A stretch of DNA of 64,000 nt from assembly GCF_017744095.1 (NCBI RefSeq), contig NZ_JAGHQX010000002.1:434001-498000 (forward strand), read 5' to 3'. Within the stretch, counting starts at the first letter, position 1. Each line of letters starts with the position of its first letter. The notes beneath the pieces were generated by a model. That model had not been told where the DNA came from. It was given only the letters and a program-made list of their open reading frames with translations, and searched no databases. Both the position numbers and the translations under genes were made by a program. Positions 1-9,973 of the stretch are shown here, one piece after another. The DNA is from Shimia sp. R10_1. GTDB taxonomy: Bacteria > Pseudomonadota > Alphaproteobacteria > Rhodobacterales > Rhodobacteraceae.

Positions 1-741
1 GGCATACATCGCAGACAGGATACCATCGACCATCAAGCGGAACTCCGTATCACCGCGTGCCATGGCAAGGCCGTGCTGCTCCACAGTCAGGATTGCGTTG
101 CTGAGTTTGAGATTGCCACGCTGTTCGCTGCTCAGCCACAAAGCGGCCAGAATGGACTGGTCCGCGAAATAGGCATCGAGCTCGCCTCCCTCAAGCGCGG
201 CCATTGCGGCCTCATGATCGGCAAATCGTACGACCTCGGCAAACAGCCCTGACGCAGTCAACGTGTTGTTGAGAGCCGCTTCTGTCGTCGTATCACGCCG
301 CACGCCCAGTTTTTTGCCCGCCAGCTCGGCAAAGTTGTCTGGCGCATTCAGCGGCAACAGGATTGATGTGCCATCAGCAAAGACCGGGATCGAGAAATCC
401 ACAACAGCCCGGCGGCTGAGTGTGATGGTCGCCGCACCGCACAACAGGTCAATCTCTCCTGCAGCCACTTTTTCAAACTGATCCTTTGCATCGACAGCAA
501 CGAACTCAACATCCAGATTGGGGATCTTGATGGTGTTCAAAATACCCTGCGCCAGCTCGGCACACACCAGTGGGGTGTAGCCGCCCGGGTTGCCGTCTTC
601 TGCCTGAAACGACAGCGGCGCCGCGTCGACACGATAGCCCAGCTTAAGCTGCGCGGTTTCCTTGATCCGGTCGATGGTCTGCGCGCTCGCAGCTCCCGCA
701 AAAAGTGCTGTGGCCACAATAAGGCTCAAAAGGGATTTCAT
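1..741 (-). CDS. Amino-acid-type ABC transporter substrate-binding protein, C-terminus missing
   Basis: Reading the minus strand from the ATG at 741 gives 247 uninterrupted codons to the window edge, so the C-terminus lies outside. Residues 1-20 form a Sec signal peptide (MKSLLSLIVATALFAGAASA). The mature start resembles family 3 solute-binding proteins for polar amino acids: a KLGYR-like first strand, then AAPLSF, and later DLLCGAATITLSRRAVVDFSIPVF, the usual second-strand block of these proteins. It should act in the periplasm as the ligand receptor of an amino-acid importer. No permease or ATPase is visible because its downstream side is cut off. It is divergent from radC. The family is clear; the ligand is not. 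Confidence 0.8.
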   Translation of the reverse strand, partial: MKSLLSLIVATALFAGAASAQTIDRIKETAQLKLGYRVDAAPLSFQAEDGNPGGYTPLVCAELAQGILNTIKIPNLDVEFVAVDAKDQFEKVAAGEIDLLCGAATITLSRRAVVDFSIPVFADGTSILLPLNAPDNFAELAGKKLGVRRDTTTEAALNNTLTASGLFAEVVRFADHEAAMAALEGGELDAYFADQSILAALWLSSEQRGNLKLSNAILTVEQHGLAMARGDTEFRLMVDGILSAMYA

Positions 742-848
742 GGGGTATCCTGTCTCAAAAAAATTATACTTGGCGCAACCTTCACAGCTTCTGGTCAGCC
801 CCACAAGCGCGATTTCTGTGCGCAAAGGTTAACAAAATCGGCACTCCC

Positions 849-881
849 GCGTTACAGACGCAATACAGACGCGATACCGAC
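849..881 (-). repeat. Array of three tandem 11-bp units in the divergent radC upstream region
   Basis: Plus-strand units at 849-859, 860-870 and 871-881 read GCGTTACAGAC, GCAATACAGAC and GCGATACCGAC. On the minus strand the consensus is close to GTCKGTAWYGC, repeated with an exact 11-bp period. It lies about 108 bp upstream of the binding-protein start at 741 and 67 bp upstream of radC. The same kind of array, with similar flanks, occurs at 28930-28962. Its function is unknown; phased protein binding or a dispersed repeat are both possible. Confidence 0.7.
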
Positions 882-947
882 GTTCGATTTTGCAGAAAAC
901 CGGCTGCTGTTAACCTTTAATTTACCATGTTTGGACATTGTTAACCT

Positions 948-1709
948 ATGTCCAGAGCGCGCGACTTTGGGGAACGGCCACTCCCGCTTTTTGAAGCGGA
1001 CGAGGCCGTTGGGTCGCCGCTAACGGCCGGTAAACGACCCTCCTATATTGCGGATCACCGCAAACGCCTGCGCAGCCGCTTCATTTCGGGCGGCGCGCAG
1101 GCTCTTCCTGATTATGAGCTTCTGGAGCTTGTCCTGTTCCGCGCCATTCCCCGTCAGGATGTCAAACCTCTAGCGCACAAGCTGTTGCAAACATTCGGAG
1201 ATTTCAACGCCGTGGTGAGTGCCCCAAGCCCGCGCCTGGCGGAGGTCAAAGGGGTGGGCGACGCCGTGATATGCGAGCTCAAGATTGTCGAGGCCGCCGC
1301 GCATCGGCTGGCCCGCGCCCGCGTGATGCATCGCCCCGTACTCTCTGGGTGGGAAACGCTGCTGGATTACTGCCATACCACCATGGCCCACCGCGACACA
1401 GAACAGTTCAGAGTCTTGTTTTTAGACACAAAAAACACGCTGATCGCCGACGAAGCGCAGGCAGAAGGCACCGTCAATCACGTCCCGGTTTATCCACGCG
1501 AAGTGGCCAAACGCGCGCTGGAACTCAACGCCAGTGCGCTGATATTGGTGCACAATCACCCGTCTGGCGACCCCACTCCGTCAGAAGCAGACATCGCCAT
1601 GACTCATCAAATCGACAGGGCTTGCCAGACCCTGTCTCTGATCCTGCATGACCATATAATCATTGGGAAATCTCGTGAATTGAGCTTCCGCGCCGAAGGG
1701 CTGATTTAG
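948..1709 (+). CDS. radC: RadC family protein (JAB/MPN domain)
   Basis: This 253-residue protein has the usual RadC length and layout. An N-terminal helix-hairpin-helix-like region (about residues 25-110, including the block VKGVGDAV) precedes a C-terminal JAB/MPN metalloprotease-like domain. The metal-binding signature is visible as H202-N-H204, PSGDPTPS and D215. RadC proteins are named for DNA repair, but a direct repair role has been disputed and the true biochemical activity remains uncertain. The gene stands alone, convergent with the PstS/OmpA fusion gene only 1 bp away. Confidence 0.92.
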   Translation: MSRARDFGERPLPLFEADEAVGSPLTAGKRPSYIADHRKRLRSRFISGGAQALPDYELLELVLFRAIPRQDVKPLAHKLLQTFGDFNAVVSAPSPRLAEVKGVGDAVICELKIVEAAAHRLARARVMHRPVLSGWETLLDYCHTTMAHRDTEQFRVLFLDTKNTLIADEAQAEGTVNHVPVYPREVAKRALELNASALILVHNHPSGDPTPSEADIAMTHQIDRACQTLSLILHDHIIIGKSRELSFRAEGLI

Positions 1710-1710
1710 G

Positions 1711-3270
1711 TCACTTGACCCAGATCTCCACCCGCCGGTTCACCTGTCGCCCCCAGGCGCTGTCATCACAGGCCATAGGCATCGCCTCGCCAAAGGCATG
1801 CACCTGTAGATCCATGCGATCTGGGTTCGCTGTCTCCGCTGCCGCAAGCACCGCTTTCATCACTGAGTCAGCGCGGCGTTGCGCTATTTTTTGGTTGCCA
1901 GCCGCTGGTCCGTTTCCATCTGAAAACCCAACAAAATAAAGGCTTCTCGCATCATAAACCCCTGCCTCAAAGGCCCGTGCAAGTTGCTGCACATTTGAGC
2001 GCGACTGCGCATCCAGCTTTGAGGACCCGGCCTGAAATCTGAATGAAATCGACAACCGCTTCATACCCGACAGTGTGCTTGTCATGCGTTGCAGATCAGC
2101 AAGCTCTACCTCCTCTCCAGCCGCAGAAATCGCATTGGCAAAACGGTCTCCCTGCAGGTTGATGGACACTTCTTCAGCTGTTTGATCCACAAAACCAGCC
2201 CGGCGTATCACGATCTGTGCCGCTGGGCCTCGGGTGTAGCTGAGAAAGTCTCGCGCAATTTTGGGCAAACGCCGCGCTGGAAAATACAGAAACATCGGGG
2301 CGTTAAGCGGATAGTCTTCGGTTTTGATCGTCCGTCTGGACGCCGCCAGAGAAAATCCGCAAGAGCCTCGCAAGGTCACGAGCTGCGTATTGGAGCGCTC
2401 GGCGTAAGACGCGATTCCAATCGCAAAAGGATCGCGCTCGACAGCCTTTATCAGCGCCTCATTTTGAACGTGCCGCACCGCTGTTTCCGCGGTGGTGGCG
2501 TTGGCCCGTTTCATCAACTGGTCTTCAACCGCCTGCGCAAAACCAGACTCCGCCGCCATCATATGTACCGAGATCGGTGCATCTGGGCCGCCAAGTTCAG
2601 ACCAATTGGCTATTTTTCCTGAAAAAACTTCCGCCAGTTGCTGCAATGACATCGCGGTGACAGGGTTGCCCGGCGCCACAACCGGCACCATCCCATCCAA
2701 CGCCAACACGCGGCTGCGGTTGGCGTCGGTCATATCCCCCAAACCCGCTTCATATCCAAGTTCCGCTTCTTTGGGCCGGATCTCGCGTAGAGACATCGCT
2801 ATGTCAGCCTCATCTGCGAGAAGGTCGGCAAAACCCTCCTCTGCACTGCTGGCATGAAAGCGAAAACGCGCAAGGGTTTCACCACTGTCCGACGCAGCGA
2901 GCACATAAGTAAAACGTTGTTTGTTTTCAGATTTTCGGGAAACCCTATACCCTTCAGCCTGCGCAAACGCTTCCAGCAAGGCAGGCATGAGGATTTCAGC
3001 CATAGTGGCGGAACCAGATATGGCAACATCTGCCACGAAGTTGATCAAATTGGGGCACCCCGGCCCTTCACAGAACACGCCGGAGCCATCCACAGTGAGT
3101 TCGCCGTAGATCGTTTGAACCCGATAGAATTCACCATCAAATCCAAGAAGCGTGCCGGAGATTTCCACATCACCATCGTGGGATTTCAGAAAAACATCCT
3201 GCGAAACCGCTGATGTAACACCCAAAAAAAGAAAAAGTGCGGCGCAAACCGCCGCACGAAAATGCATCAT
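1711..3270 (-). CDS. PstS-like binding domain fused to a C-terminal OmpA domain
   Basis: The 519-residue protein starts with a signal peptide (MMHFRAAVCAALFLFLGVTSAVS). A short beta-rich segment follows (about 25-80). Then comes a phosphate-binding-protein-like module (about 85-345; blocks ISGSATMAEILMP, AESGFAQAVEDQ and GIASYAERS). The C-terminal OmpA/MotB-type domain (about 390-519) has the FVGFSDGNGP block and ends in NRRVEIWVK, which normally binds peptidoglycan. This suggests a periplasmic protein anchored to the cell wall that binds a small ligand, rather than a transport component; no Pst transporter is nearby. The hypothetical gene lies 21 bp upstream, probably in the same transcript. 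Ligand and role are unknown. Confidence 0.8.
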   Translation of the reverse strand: MMHFRAAVCAALFLFLGVTSAVSQDVFLKSHDGDVEISGTLLGFDGEFYRVQTIYGELTVDGSGVFCEGPGCPNLINFVADVAISGSATMAEILMPALLEAFAQAEGYRVSRKSENKQRFTYVLAASDSGETLARFRFHASSAEEGFADLLADEADIAMSLREIRPKEAELGYEAGLGDMTDANRSRVLALDGMVPVVAPGNPVTAMSLQQLAEVFSGKIANWSELGGPDAPISVHMMAAESGFAQAVEDQLMKRANATTAETAVRHVQNEALIKAVERDPFAIGIASYAERSNTQLVTLRGSCGFSLAASRRTIKTEDYPLNAPMFLYFPARRLPKIARDFLSYTRGPAAQIVIRRAGFVDQTAEEVSINLQGDRFANAISAAGEEVELADLQRMTSTLSGMKRLSISFRFQAGSSKLDAQSRSNVQQLARAFEAGVYDARSLYFVGFSDGNGPAAGNQKIAQRRADSVMKAVLAAAETANPDRMDLQVHAFGEAMPMACDDSAWGRQVNRRVEIWVK

Positions 3271-3291
3271 TGTGATGTCCTGACCGCCAGC

Positions 3292-4299
3292 TTAATTTTG
3301 CGCGATTGTCAGGTTTTGCACCAGGTTTTTCAACACCAGAAATTCACCAACTGCGGTGCAATCTGGCATTTGAATTTCCAGCTCATGCCGTACTGACACT
3401 TCGCCTCTCGTCAGCCCAAGACTTGTCAGGCGCACCTCTTGGTCGCAGTTGGCCTCTGTCACCGCAGCTTCAATGCTGATCTGGATCTCACCTTGGCTGC
3501 TGCTGATGCCTGATGGGAAGGTATAGATTTCTGCCTGCGCAGACTGTGGCCCACCCGCGGCTCCCAGGCTCAACAGAAAGCCTGCATTGCCCCCAACCAA
3601 CGCGCTGACATTGCGAGGGGCTTCGCGCCACACATGCCCGCTCTCTCCATAGAACGCGCCAAATTCGCGTGCATGAAGCTCTGGTCCTGCTTCACCGCGC
3701 CATTGCATCACGACCCGATCATAAAGCGGCAAAGCATCAATCCGCGCGGAGGCAACCGCACCGTCTCCATTGGCAAAAGTCGCAGCAAACACAGCCGTTT
3801 CTGACAGCGCAGGCACGATCAGTTCGGCACTGCCTTCGCGTGAAACCTCGGCATGAAAGGCCAGATCCTCATGCTCGATCAGAACGCGCTCATTTGGATG
3901 ACAAGGCGCGATGAGTTGAAGCGACACAAGCGCTGCCGCCGATGGTTCTGCGCGCAGTTCAGGGCCACAGCCAAGCGCTGGGATCTGCTCTTCATTCGGC
4001 AACAGGCCAACTGGCAAATCGTCCGCCACAGCCACCAGCACCTGTTGCTGTGGCAGGCTTGTTGCGTGCCTCACGTCTGCGGGCATGGAGGGCAAGCTTT
4101 GGCGCGTGCCCAAATGTGGCACCGCTACGTCCTTTGGCAGGGTAACAGGCCCATTCAGATCGGCAGATGCGATACCCTCCTGATCTGATGACACAACAGC
4201 GGCTTCGCTGGTTTGCATCACAAAGCCGATGCAAGCCGCAGTGGAGGCTGTCGCAAATGCAAAGGCATAGCGGCGGTAAACATTTTTGAGATTCTGCAT
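3292..4299 (-). CDS. Secreted hypothetical protein
   Basis: The 335-residue start at 4299 is chosen because a GGAG box sits 6 bp before this ATG; the frame is open further up to 4362. An N-terminal hydrophobic segment (about residues 10-30, YAFAFATASTAACIGFVMQT) suggests export or a membrane anchor. The remainder is rich in alanine, glutamate and proline, with a few cysteines and no motif I recognise. I believe similar proteins occur beside secA in other roseobacters, sometimes loosely labelled translocase, but I see no such activity in the sequence. It probably forms an operon with the PstS/OmpA gene downstream. Function unknown. Confidence 0.7.
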   Translation of the reverse strand: MQNLKNVYRRYAFAFATASTAACIGFVMQTSEAAVVSSDQEGIASADLNGPVTLPKDVAVPHLGTRQSLPSMPADVRHATSLPQQQVLVAVADDLPVGLLPNEEQIPALGCGPELRAEPSAAALVSLQLIAPCHPNERVLIEHEDLAFHAEVSREGSAELIVPALSETAVFAATFANGDGAVASARIDALPLYDRVVMQWRGEAGPELHAREFGAFYGESGHVWREAPRNVSALVGGNAGFLLSLGAAGGPQSAQAEIYTFPSGISSSQGEIQISIEAAVTEANCDQEVRLTSLGLTRGEVSVRHELEIQMPDCTAVGEFLVLKNLVQNLTIAQN

Positions 4300-4349
4300 C
4301 GTGGCTCCTTCTGAGATCGCAAATCCCGTCAGGACACTTTCACAACAGA

Positions 4350-4374
4350 AAAGGGCGCTCATAAGGCGCCCTTT
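4350..4374. terminator. Intrinsic terminator downstream of secA
   Basis: A perfect 9-bp inverted repeat, AAAGGGCGC and GCGCCCTTT, surrounds a 7-base loop. Read on the minus strand it follows the secA stop by about 30 bp and ends in four T residues, so it can terminate secA transcription before the hypothetical gene at 4299. Confidence 0.6.
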
Positions 4375-4404
4375 AGATCATTGTCTGTCGTTGGCGCTGA
4401 AAAG

Positions 4405-7128
4405 TCAGGCCAGTTTGCCGTGGCAATGTTTGAATTTCTTGCCCGATCCACAAGGGCAAGCTTCGTTGCGCCCGGGGTTGCCCCATGTCGATGGATCATT
4501 TTCGTCAAAGCCTGCGATGGCTTCTCCGGCGGGCTGACCAGTCGCAGCGGCGTCACTTTGCGCAGGCGCCGTGTTGGTTTGTGCAGCACTCATCATCGCC
4601 TGCTGACGTTGTGCCATCTCCAGTGCGAGTTGTTTTTGCTCGTCTTCGGAAATTGGACGAACGCGCGACAACATGGTTGTCACATCAATCCGCAGGCTGT
4701 CGAGCATGCTTTCAAACAGCTGGAACGCTTCGTTTTTATATTCGTTCAGCGGATCACGCTGCGCATAACCGCGGAAGCCAACAACAGAGCGCAGGTGCTC
4801 CAACGTCAGAAGGTGCTCACGCCACTTGCTGTCAATGGTCTGCAGCAACACCTGCTTTTCGATCATGCGCATGGCATCTGGACCAAAGCTGGTGGCCTTG
4901 GCAGCCATCATCTCATCAGCGGCTTTCTCAAGGCGTTCACGCATGCTGTCATCATCCACGCCTTCTTCATCGGCCCAGTCAATCACGGGCACGTCAACAC
5001 CCAGATGTTCAATGGAAGCCGCATAAAGCCCTTCTGTGTCCCATTGATCGGCATAGGTTTTGGGCGGCAGGTGACGCTCCACCAGATCGTCAATCACTTC
5101 ATGGCGCATGTCCTGCACGATCTCAGACAGATCGGCGGCTTCCATAATTTCCCGACGCTGGGAGAAGACCACTTTACGTTGGTCGTTCATTACATCGTCG
5201 AATTTCAGAAGCTGCTTACGGATGTCAAAGTTGCGGCCCTCGACCTTTGCCTGCGCACGCTCTAGGGATTTGTTGACCCAAGGGTGCACGATCGCCTCAC
5301 CTTCTTTCATGCCCAGCGACGACAGCACTTTGTCCAGACGGTCAGAGCCGAAGATACGCATCAGATCGTCTTCGAGGCTCAGGAAGAAAGAGGACCGACC
5401 CGGATCGCCCTGACGGCCAGAGCGGCCGCGCAGCTGGTTGTCGATGCGGCGGCTTTCATGGCGCTCTGTGGCCAGAACAAAAAGTCCACCAGCCTTTTTC
5501 ACGGCCTCTTCATCATCCACATGCTTGGTTTCAATCTCAGCACGTAGCGCTGAGTGATCCCCATCCGGATCTGCCGCGATGGCTTCAAGCACCTTAAATT
5601 CAACGTTCCCGCCAAGTTTAATGTCGGTGCCGCGACCGGCCATGTTGGTGGCGATTGTGACTGCACCCAGCTTGCCAGCATCGGCAACAATCTGGGCTTC
5701 CTGCTCGTGCTGGCGGGCGTTCAGAACGTTGTGCTTCACGCCTGCCTTTTCCAGCAGACCGGACAGGAACTCTGATTTTTCAATCGAGGTGGTGCCCACA
5801 AGGATCGGCTGACCCTTTGCATGTGCTTCCTTGATGGTTTCAACGATGGCGTCGAATTTCTCGCGCGCTGTGCGGTAAACCGCGTCGTCTTCATCAATCC
5901 GCGCCACACCTCGGTTGGTCGGCACTTCCACCACACCCAAACCATAGATTTCATGGAATTCTTCAGCTTCGGTTGCCGCGGTGCCTGTCATGCCGCCAAG
6001 TTTGTCATAAAGGCGGAAGTAGTTCTGGAAAGTCACCTGCGCCAATGTCACGTTCTCTGGCTGGATCTGACAACCCTCTTTGGCCTCGATCGCCTGGTGC
6101 AGACCGTCAGACAGACGACGCCCAGCCATCATGCGGCCAGTGAATTCGTCGATCAGCACAACCTGACTGTCGCGCACAATGTAGTCTTTGTCTTTGACGA
6201 ACAGCTTGTGTGCCCGCAGGCCCTGGTTCACATGGTGCACCAGCGTTGTGCTTTCCGGATCATAAAGGCTTTGCCCCTCAGGAAGGAGCCCCCGCGCGTG
6301 CAGATGCTCTTCCAGAAATTCGTTGCCCTCATCCGTGAAGGTCACGTTTTTCGCTTTTTCGTCGAGCGTGTAGTGGTCGTCTTGCACATCCGGAATGAGC
6401 TTATCGATCGCAACGTACATCTCGGTACGGTCTTGTGCCGGGCCAGAAATAATCAGCGGCGTCCGCGCTTCGTCGATCAGGATGCTGTCGACCTCGTCCA
6501 CGATGGCGAAGTGATGATCGCGTTGCGACATCTCCGCGAGCTCGCTCTTCATGTTGTCGCGCAGATAGTCAAAACCAAGTTCGTTGTTGGTGGCGTAGGT
6601 AATGTCGCAAGCGTAGGCGGCGCGTTTTTCATCTTCAGGCTGCTGCGGATACACAACACCAGTGGTCATCCCAAGCGCCGCAAAAACGTTGCTCATCCAA
6701 TCCGCGTCGCGACGAGCGAGATAGTCGTTCACCGTCACCACATGCACACCCTTGCCGGTCAGCGCATTCAGATAGGCCGGGAAAGTCGCCACAAGGGTTT
6801 TGCCCTCACCCGTCTTCATTTCAGAGATATTGCCCTGATGCAGGAAGATGCCGCCCATCAGCTGCACGTCAAAGGCGCGCAGGCCAAGGGCACGTTTCGC
6901 AGCTTCGCGGCAGTTGGCGAAGGCTTCCGGCAGAAGGGCATCCAGCGACTCGCCACCTTTGGCGCGCTCCGCCAGCTCTTGAGTTTTGGCCTTCAGATCA
7001 TCGTCAGACAGTTTTTCAAAGTCGGGCTCAAGTGCGTTGATCTTTTCGACAAGTGGCCGGGTCGCTTTGACTTTGCGGTCATTTGGCGTGCCAAACACTT
7101 TTTTGGCGATTTTTCCGAAACCGAGCAT
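4405..7128 (-). CDS. secA: Preprotein translocase ATPase SecA
   Basis: The 907-residue protein has the full SecA layout. The Walker A region is near residues 102-110 (MKTGEGKTL). The [14 protein letters not shown] block of the first nucleotide-binding domain, the second helicase domain ([15 protein letters not shown] and [11 protein letters not shown]) and the C-terminal zinc-binding tail with C891, C893, C902 and H903 are all visible. It drives post-translational export through SecYEG and carries SecB-bound clients. It is divergent from the periplasmic parvulin gene, so an export motor and an export-folding factor share a promoter region. Length and motifs are complete, with no sign of damage. 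Confidence 0.98.
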   Translation of the reverse strand: MLGFGKIAKKVFGTPNDRKVKATRPLVEKINALEPDFEKLSDDDLKAKTQELAERAKGGESLDALLPEAFANCREAAKRALGLRAFDVQLMGGIFLHQGNISEMKTGEGKTLVATFPAYLNALTGKGVHVVTVNDYLARRDADWMSNVFAALGMTTGVVYPQQPEDEKRAAYACDITYATNNELGFDYLRDNMKSELAEMSQRDHHFAIVDEVDSILIDEARTPLIISGPAQDRTEMYVAIDKLIPDVQDDHYTLDEKAKNVTFTDEGNEFLEEHLHARGLLPEGQSLYDPESTTLVHHVNQGLRAHKLFVKDKDYIVRDSQVVLIDEFTGRMMAGRRLSDGLHQAIEAKEGCQIQPENVTLAQVTFQNYFRLYDKLGGMTGTAATEAEEFHEIYGLGVVEVPTNRGVARIDEDDAVYRTAREKFDAIVETIKEAHAKGQPILVGTTSIEKSEFLSGLLEKAGVKHNVLNARQHEQEAQIVADAGKLGAVTIATNMAGRGTDIKLGGNVEFKVLEAIAADPDGDHSALRAEIETKHVDDEEAVKKAGGLFVLATERHESRRIDNQLRGRSGRQGDPGRSSFFLSLEDDLMRIFGSDRLDKVLSSLGMKEGEAIVHPWVNKSLERAQAKVEGRNFDIRKQLLKFDDVMNDQRKVVFSQRREIMEAADLSEIVQDMRHEVIDDLVERHLPPKTYADQWDTEGLYAASIEHLGVDVPVIDWADEEGVDDDSMRERLEKAADEMMAAKATSFGPDAMRMIEKQVLLQTIDSKWREHLLTLEHLRSVVGFRGYAQRDPLNEYKNEAFQLFESMLDSLRIDVTTMLSRVRPISEDEQKQLALEMAQRQQAMMSAAQTNTAPAQSDAAATGQPAGEAIAGFDENDPSTWGNPGRNEACPCGSGKKFKHCHGKLA

Positions 7129-7297
7129 ATAACTTGTCCTTCGTTGCGCTTTCGTGCGTGGCTAATTCTTGCTGTCCCGGCCCTGTGCTCCTAGAAACGG
7201 GAAACAGCCTGTTTGCCTTGACCTCAGAGCGATGTAAGGGTCGTCAGGAACAGTGTCAACGCCGCCAAGTGGTGCGGCACCAGCCAAGGACGAAACG

Positions 7298-8167
7298 ATG
7301 TCAAAACACCTCAATTTCTTGCGCGCCACTGCGGTTGCCGCCTGCTTTGCTCTCCCTGCGTTTGCACAGGAAGATCCATCGCTGGACACCGTCGTCGCAA
7401 CCGTCAACGGCGAGGCGATCACATTGGGTGACATGATCTCGATCCGCGCCGGTTTGCAGCCGCAATATCAGCAGCTTCCGGCAGAAACGCTTTTTGCCAG
7501 CATTCTGGAGCAGCTTGTGCAGCAAACCGCGCTGGCGCAGTCCCTGAACGAAAATGTCCCGCAGTATATCGAAATTGCACTCAACAATGAACGTCGCACC
7601 TTGATGGCAGGCGAAGCGCTGGAAGCTTTTGTGGCGCAAAACGAAATCAGTGACGAAGAATTGAAGAGCGCCTATCAAGATCGCTATGCGAACTATGAAG
7701 GGGCGGAAGAATACAACGCCAGCCACATCCTTGTTGCAAGCGAAGAAGAGGCTGTTGCGATCCGCCAAGACCTGCAAGACGGCGCAGACTTTGCAGAAAC
7801 CGCAAAAGAGAAATCCACCGGCCCGTCCGGTGCATCTGGTGGCAGCCTCGGCTGGTTTGGCGCAGGCCAAATGGTCAAGCCTTTCGAGGATGCGGTTGCA
7901 GAGCTGGCTGTTGGGGAAATCTCGCAGCCAGTGCAGACGCAATTTGGCTGGCACCTGATCATCCTGAACGACGCCCGCAAATCCGAAGCGCCTTCTTTTG
8001 AAGAGGCGCGTCAGGAGTTGCTGAATGATGCACAGCGCACCGCAGTGCAGGCTTATATCGCCAAACAGTCGTCTGAAGCGGTTGTGGATCAATCCCCAGC
8101 TGACAGCATTGACCCCTCTGTTCTGCAGCGCATCGACCTGCTGAACCCAGTGCGCGTTCAGGAATAA
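7298..8167 (+). CDS. Periplasmic parvulin-type peptidyl-prolyl isomerase
   Basis: The ATG at 7298 is preceded by AAGGA at 7-bp spacing and gives 289 residues with a signal peptide ending near FALPAFA. An N-terminal SurA/PrsA-like helical region follows (VNGEAITLGDM, with QLVQQTALAQ). The parvulin domain (about residues 130-235) shows YNASHILVASEEEA, GGSLGWFGAGQMVKPFEDAV and TQFGWHLIIL, all typical of the rotamase fold. It probably helps exported or outer-membrane proteins fold. It is the first gene of a short run with argJ (3 bp away) and mutT, and is divergent from secA. Confidence 0.88.
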   Translation: MSKHLNFLRATAVAACFALPAFAQEDPSLDTVVATVNGEAITLGDMISIRAGLQPQYQQLPAETLFASILEQLVQQTALAQSLNENVPQYIEIALNNERRTLMAGEALEAFVAQNEISDEELKSAYQDRYANYEGAEEYNASHILVASEEEAVAIRQDLQDGADFAETAKEKSTGPSGASGGSLGWFGAGQMVKPFEDAVAELAVGEISQPVQTQFGWHLIILNDARKSEAPSFEEARQELLNDAQRTAVQAYIAKQSSEAVVDQSPADSIDPSVLQRIDLLNPVRVQE

Positions 8168-8170
8168 TTC

Positions 8171-9400
8171 ATGGCAGAGATCACCACTGTGTCACCATTG
8201 GCTCCGGAACATTTTCCGGAGCTTCCCTTGATCGAAGGCGTCAAGTTTGCGGCGGTTGAAGCCGGTATCAAATACGCAGGGCGCAAAGACGTGATGCTGG
8301 CCGAGCTGGTGCCCGGCACGACAATGGCCGGCGTGTTCACCAAATCGGCCACCCGCTCTGCCGCCGTGCTCGATTGTCAGGACAAGATCGGACAAGACAG
8401 TGATGCGGGCGCTGCTATCCTTGTGAACGCGGGCAATGCCAATGCGTTCACCGGCAAGAATGGAGTCAGTTCTGTCAAAGCCGTCACCGAAGCGGTTTCG
8501 GCCTGTGTCGGGCTGCCCGAGGCGCGCGTGTTCACCTCCTCCACCGGTGTGATTGGCGAACCGCTTCCGCATGATCGGATCACAGGAAAACTTGAGGAGC
8601 TGAAAGGCAAACTCTCCGCCAATGCGATTGGTGATGCCGCAGAGGCCATTCGCACCACAGATACCTTCGCCAAGGGCGCCATGCGGTCTGTCAGCATCGG
8701 CGGCCAGACGGTGAAAATTGCTGGGATCGCAAAAGGTTCTGGCATGATTGCGCCTGATATGGCGACCATGCTGGTCTATATTTTCACGGATGCAAAAATC
8801 GCGCGCGCCGATTTGCAAGAGCTGGTCTCTTCTCTCAACGAAGTCACGTTCAATGCCATCACGGTGGACAGCGACACGTCTACGTCTGACACACTGCTGA
8901 TGGCCGCAACTGGCGCGTCAGGCGTCGCGGTGGATCGGGACGAAACGGCCTTCAAAGGGGCCTTGCATGAAGTGATGCGGGAGCTCGCACATCTCGTGGT
9001 GCGCGACGGCGAAGGCGCGACCAAGTTTGTTGAGATCAACATCAGTGGCGCAGCCAGCGCAGAGGACGCGCGTGCGCATGCCATGGCGATCGCCAATTCA
9101 CCGTTGGTGAAAACCGCGATCGCCGGGGAAGATCCAAACTGGGGCCGTATCGTCATGGCGATCGGAAAATCCGGCGCGCGTGCGGACCGTGACCTTTTGA
9201 GCATTCGATTTGGGGATACGCTGGTTGCCGAAAATGGCTGGGTTGCGCCGTCCTACAAAGAAGAAGACGGGGCCACCTACATGCAAGGCCAAGAGATCGC
9301 GATCAACGTGGATCTCGGACTGGGCACTGCCACGGATACGGTTTGGACCTGCGATCTGACCCACGGATACATCACGATCAACGCGGATTATCGGTCATGA
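8171..9400 (+). CDS. argJ: Bifunctional glutamate N-acetyltransferase / amino-acid N-acetyltransferase
   Basis: The 409-residue protein is ArgJ of the arginine pathway, which moves the acetyl group from N-acetylornithine to glutamate. The self-cleavage site that yields the alpha and beta chains is visible in the block MIAPDMATML, with T199 as the new N-terminal nucleophile. Other family blocks are VNAGNANAFTG, STGVIGEPL, SDTSTSDT and GEDPNWGRIVMAIG. Whether it also uses acetyl-CoA cannot be read from sequence. It starts 3 bp after the parvulin gene, and its stop overlaps the mutT start (ATGA), so translation is probably coupled. Confidence 0.96.
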   Translation: MAEITTVSPLAPEHFPELPLIEGVKFAAVEAGIKYAGRKDVMLAELVPGTTMAGVFTKSATRSAAVLDCQDKIGQDSDAGAAILVNAGNANAFTGKNGVSSVKAVTEAVSACVGLPEARVFTSSTGVIGEPLPHDRITGKLEELKGKLSANAIGDAAEAIRTTDTFAKGAMRSVSIGGQTVKIAGIAKGSGMIAPDMATMLVYIFTDAKIARADLQELVSSLNEVTFNAITVDSDTSTSDTLLMAATGASGVAVDRDETAFKGALHEVMRELAHLVVRDGEGATKFVEINISGAASAEDARAHAMAIANSPLVKTAIAGEDPNWGRIVMAIGKSGARADRDLLSIRFGDTLVAENGWVAPSYKEEDGATYMQGQEIAINVDLGLGTATDTVWTCDLTHGYITINADYRS

Positions 9401-9795
9401 AAACAGTTTTGGTCGCCGCCGTTGTGCTGATTGATGCCGACGGGCGCATCCTTTTGGCACAGCGCCCTGAAGGAAAATCTATGGCTGGGCTCTGGGAGTT
9501 TCCCGGCGGCAAGGTGGAAGTCGGTGAAACACCCGAAGCCGCTTTGATCCGGGAACTGCAGGAAGAGCTGGGAATCGACACCTGGGAAAGCTGTCTGGCA
9601 CCGTTAACGTTTGCGTCTCACAGCTATGAGGATTTCCACCTTCTGATGCCCCTCTTTGCCTGCCGTAAATGGGAGGGCATTCCTCAGGCCAGAGAGGGAC
9701 AAACACTTAAGTGGGTGGCAACAAAAGACCTCAGAGACTATGATATGCCGCCCGCTGACATCCCGTTGATTCCTATGATCCGGGACTGGGTATAG
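9397..9795 (+). CDS. mutT: MutT-type Nudix (deoxy)nucleoside triphosphate pyrophosphohydrolase
   Basis: The start ATG at 9397 overlaps the argJ stop. The 132-residue protein has a complete Nudix box at about residues 37-59 (GGKVEVGETPEAAL, RELQEELGI) and the MutT-like opening VLIDADGRILLAQRPEGKSMAGLWEFPGG. MutT enzymes remove oxidised nucleotides such as 8-oxo-dGTP. The length matches the small MutT subfamily. The argJ-mutT order is, to my knowledge, common in this group. Substrate assignment is by family only. Confidence 0.85.
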   Translation: MKTVLVAAVVLIDADGRILLAQRPEGKSMAGLWEFPGGKVEVGETPEAALIRELQEELGIDTWESCLAPLTFASHSYEDFHLLMPLFACRKWEGIPQAREGQTLKWVATKDLRDYDMPPADIPLIPMIRDWV

Positions 9796-9820
9796 GCGCG
9801 AGATTGAGCAAAAGCCCTAA

Positions 9821-9847
9821 ATTTCCGCCATTTTTCATGGCGGAAAT
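9821..9847. repeat. Perfect 11-bp inverted repeat after mutT
   Basis: ATTTCCGCCAT and ATGGCGGAAAT flank a 5-base loop, 26 bp after the mutT stop. It could stop or protect the mutT transcript, but there is no T run on the plus strand, so it is called only as a hairpin. Confidence 0.45.
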
Positions 9848-9973
9848 GAAACCTCAGCGCTTTCGTCATGCCTAAAAAAAGATTACTATGACACTTAAGT
9901 GACCAATTGGTCGCTAAGACTAAATTAACTAATCTCGTGTGAAGTAGGCGTCAATCAAGTGGGGATTTTTGAC

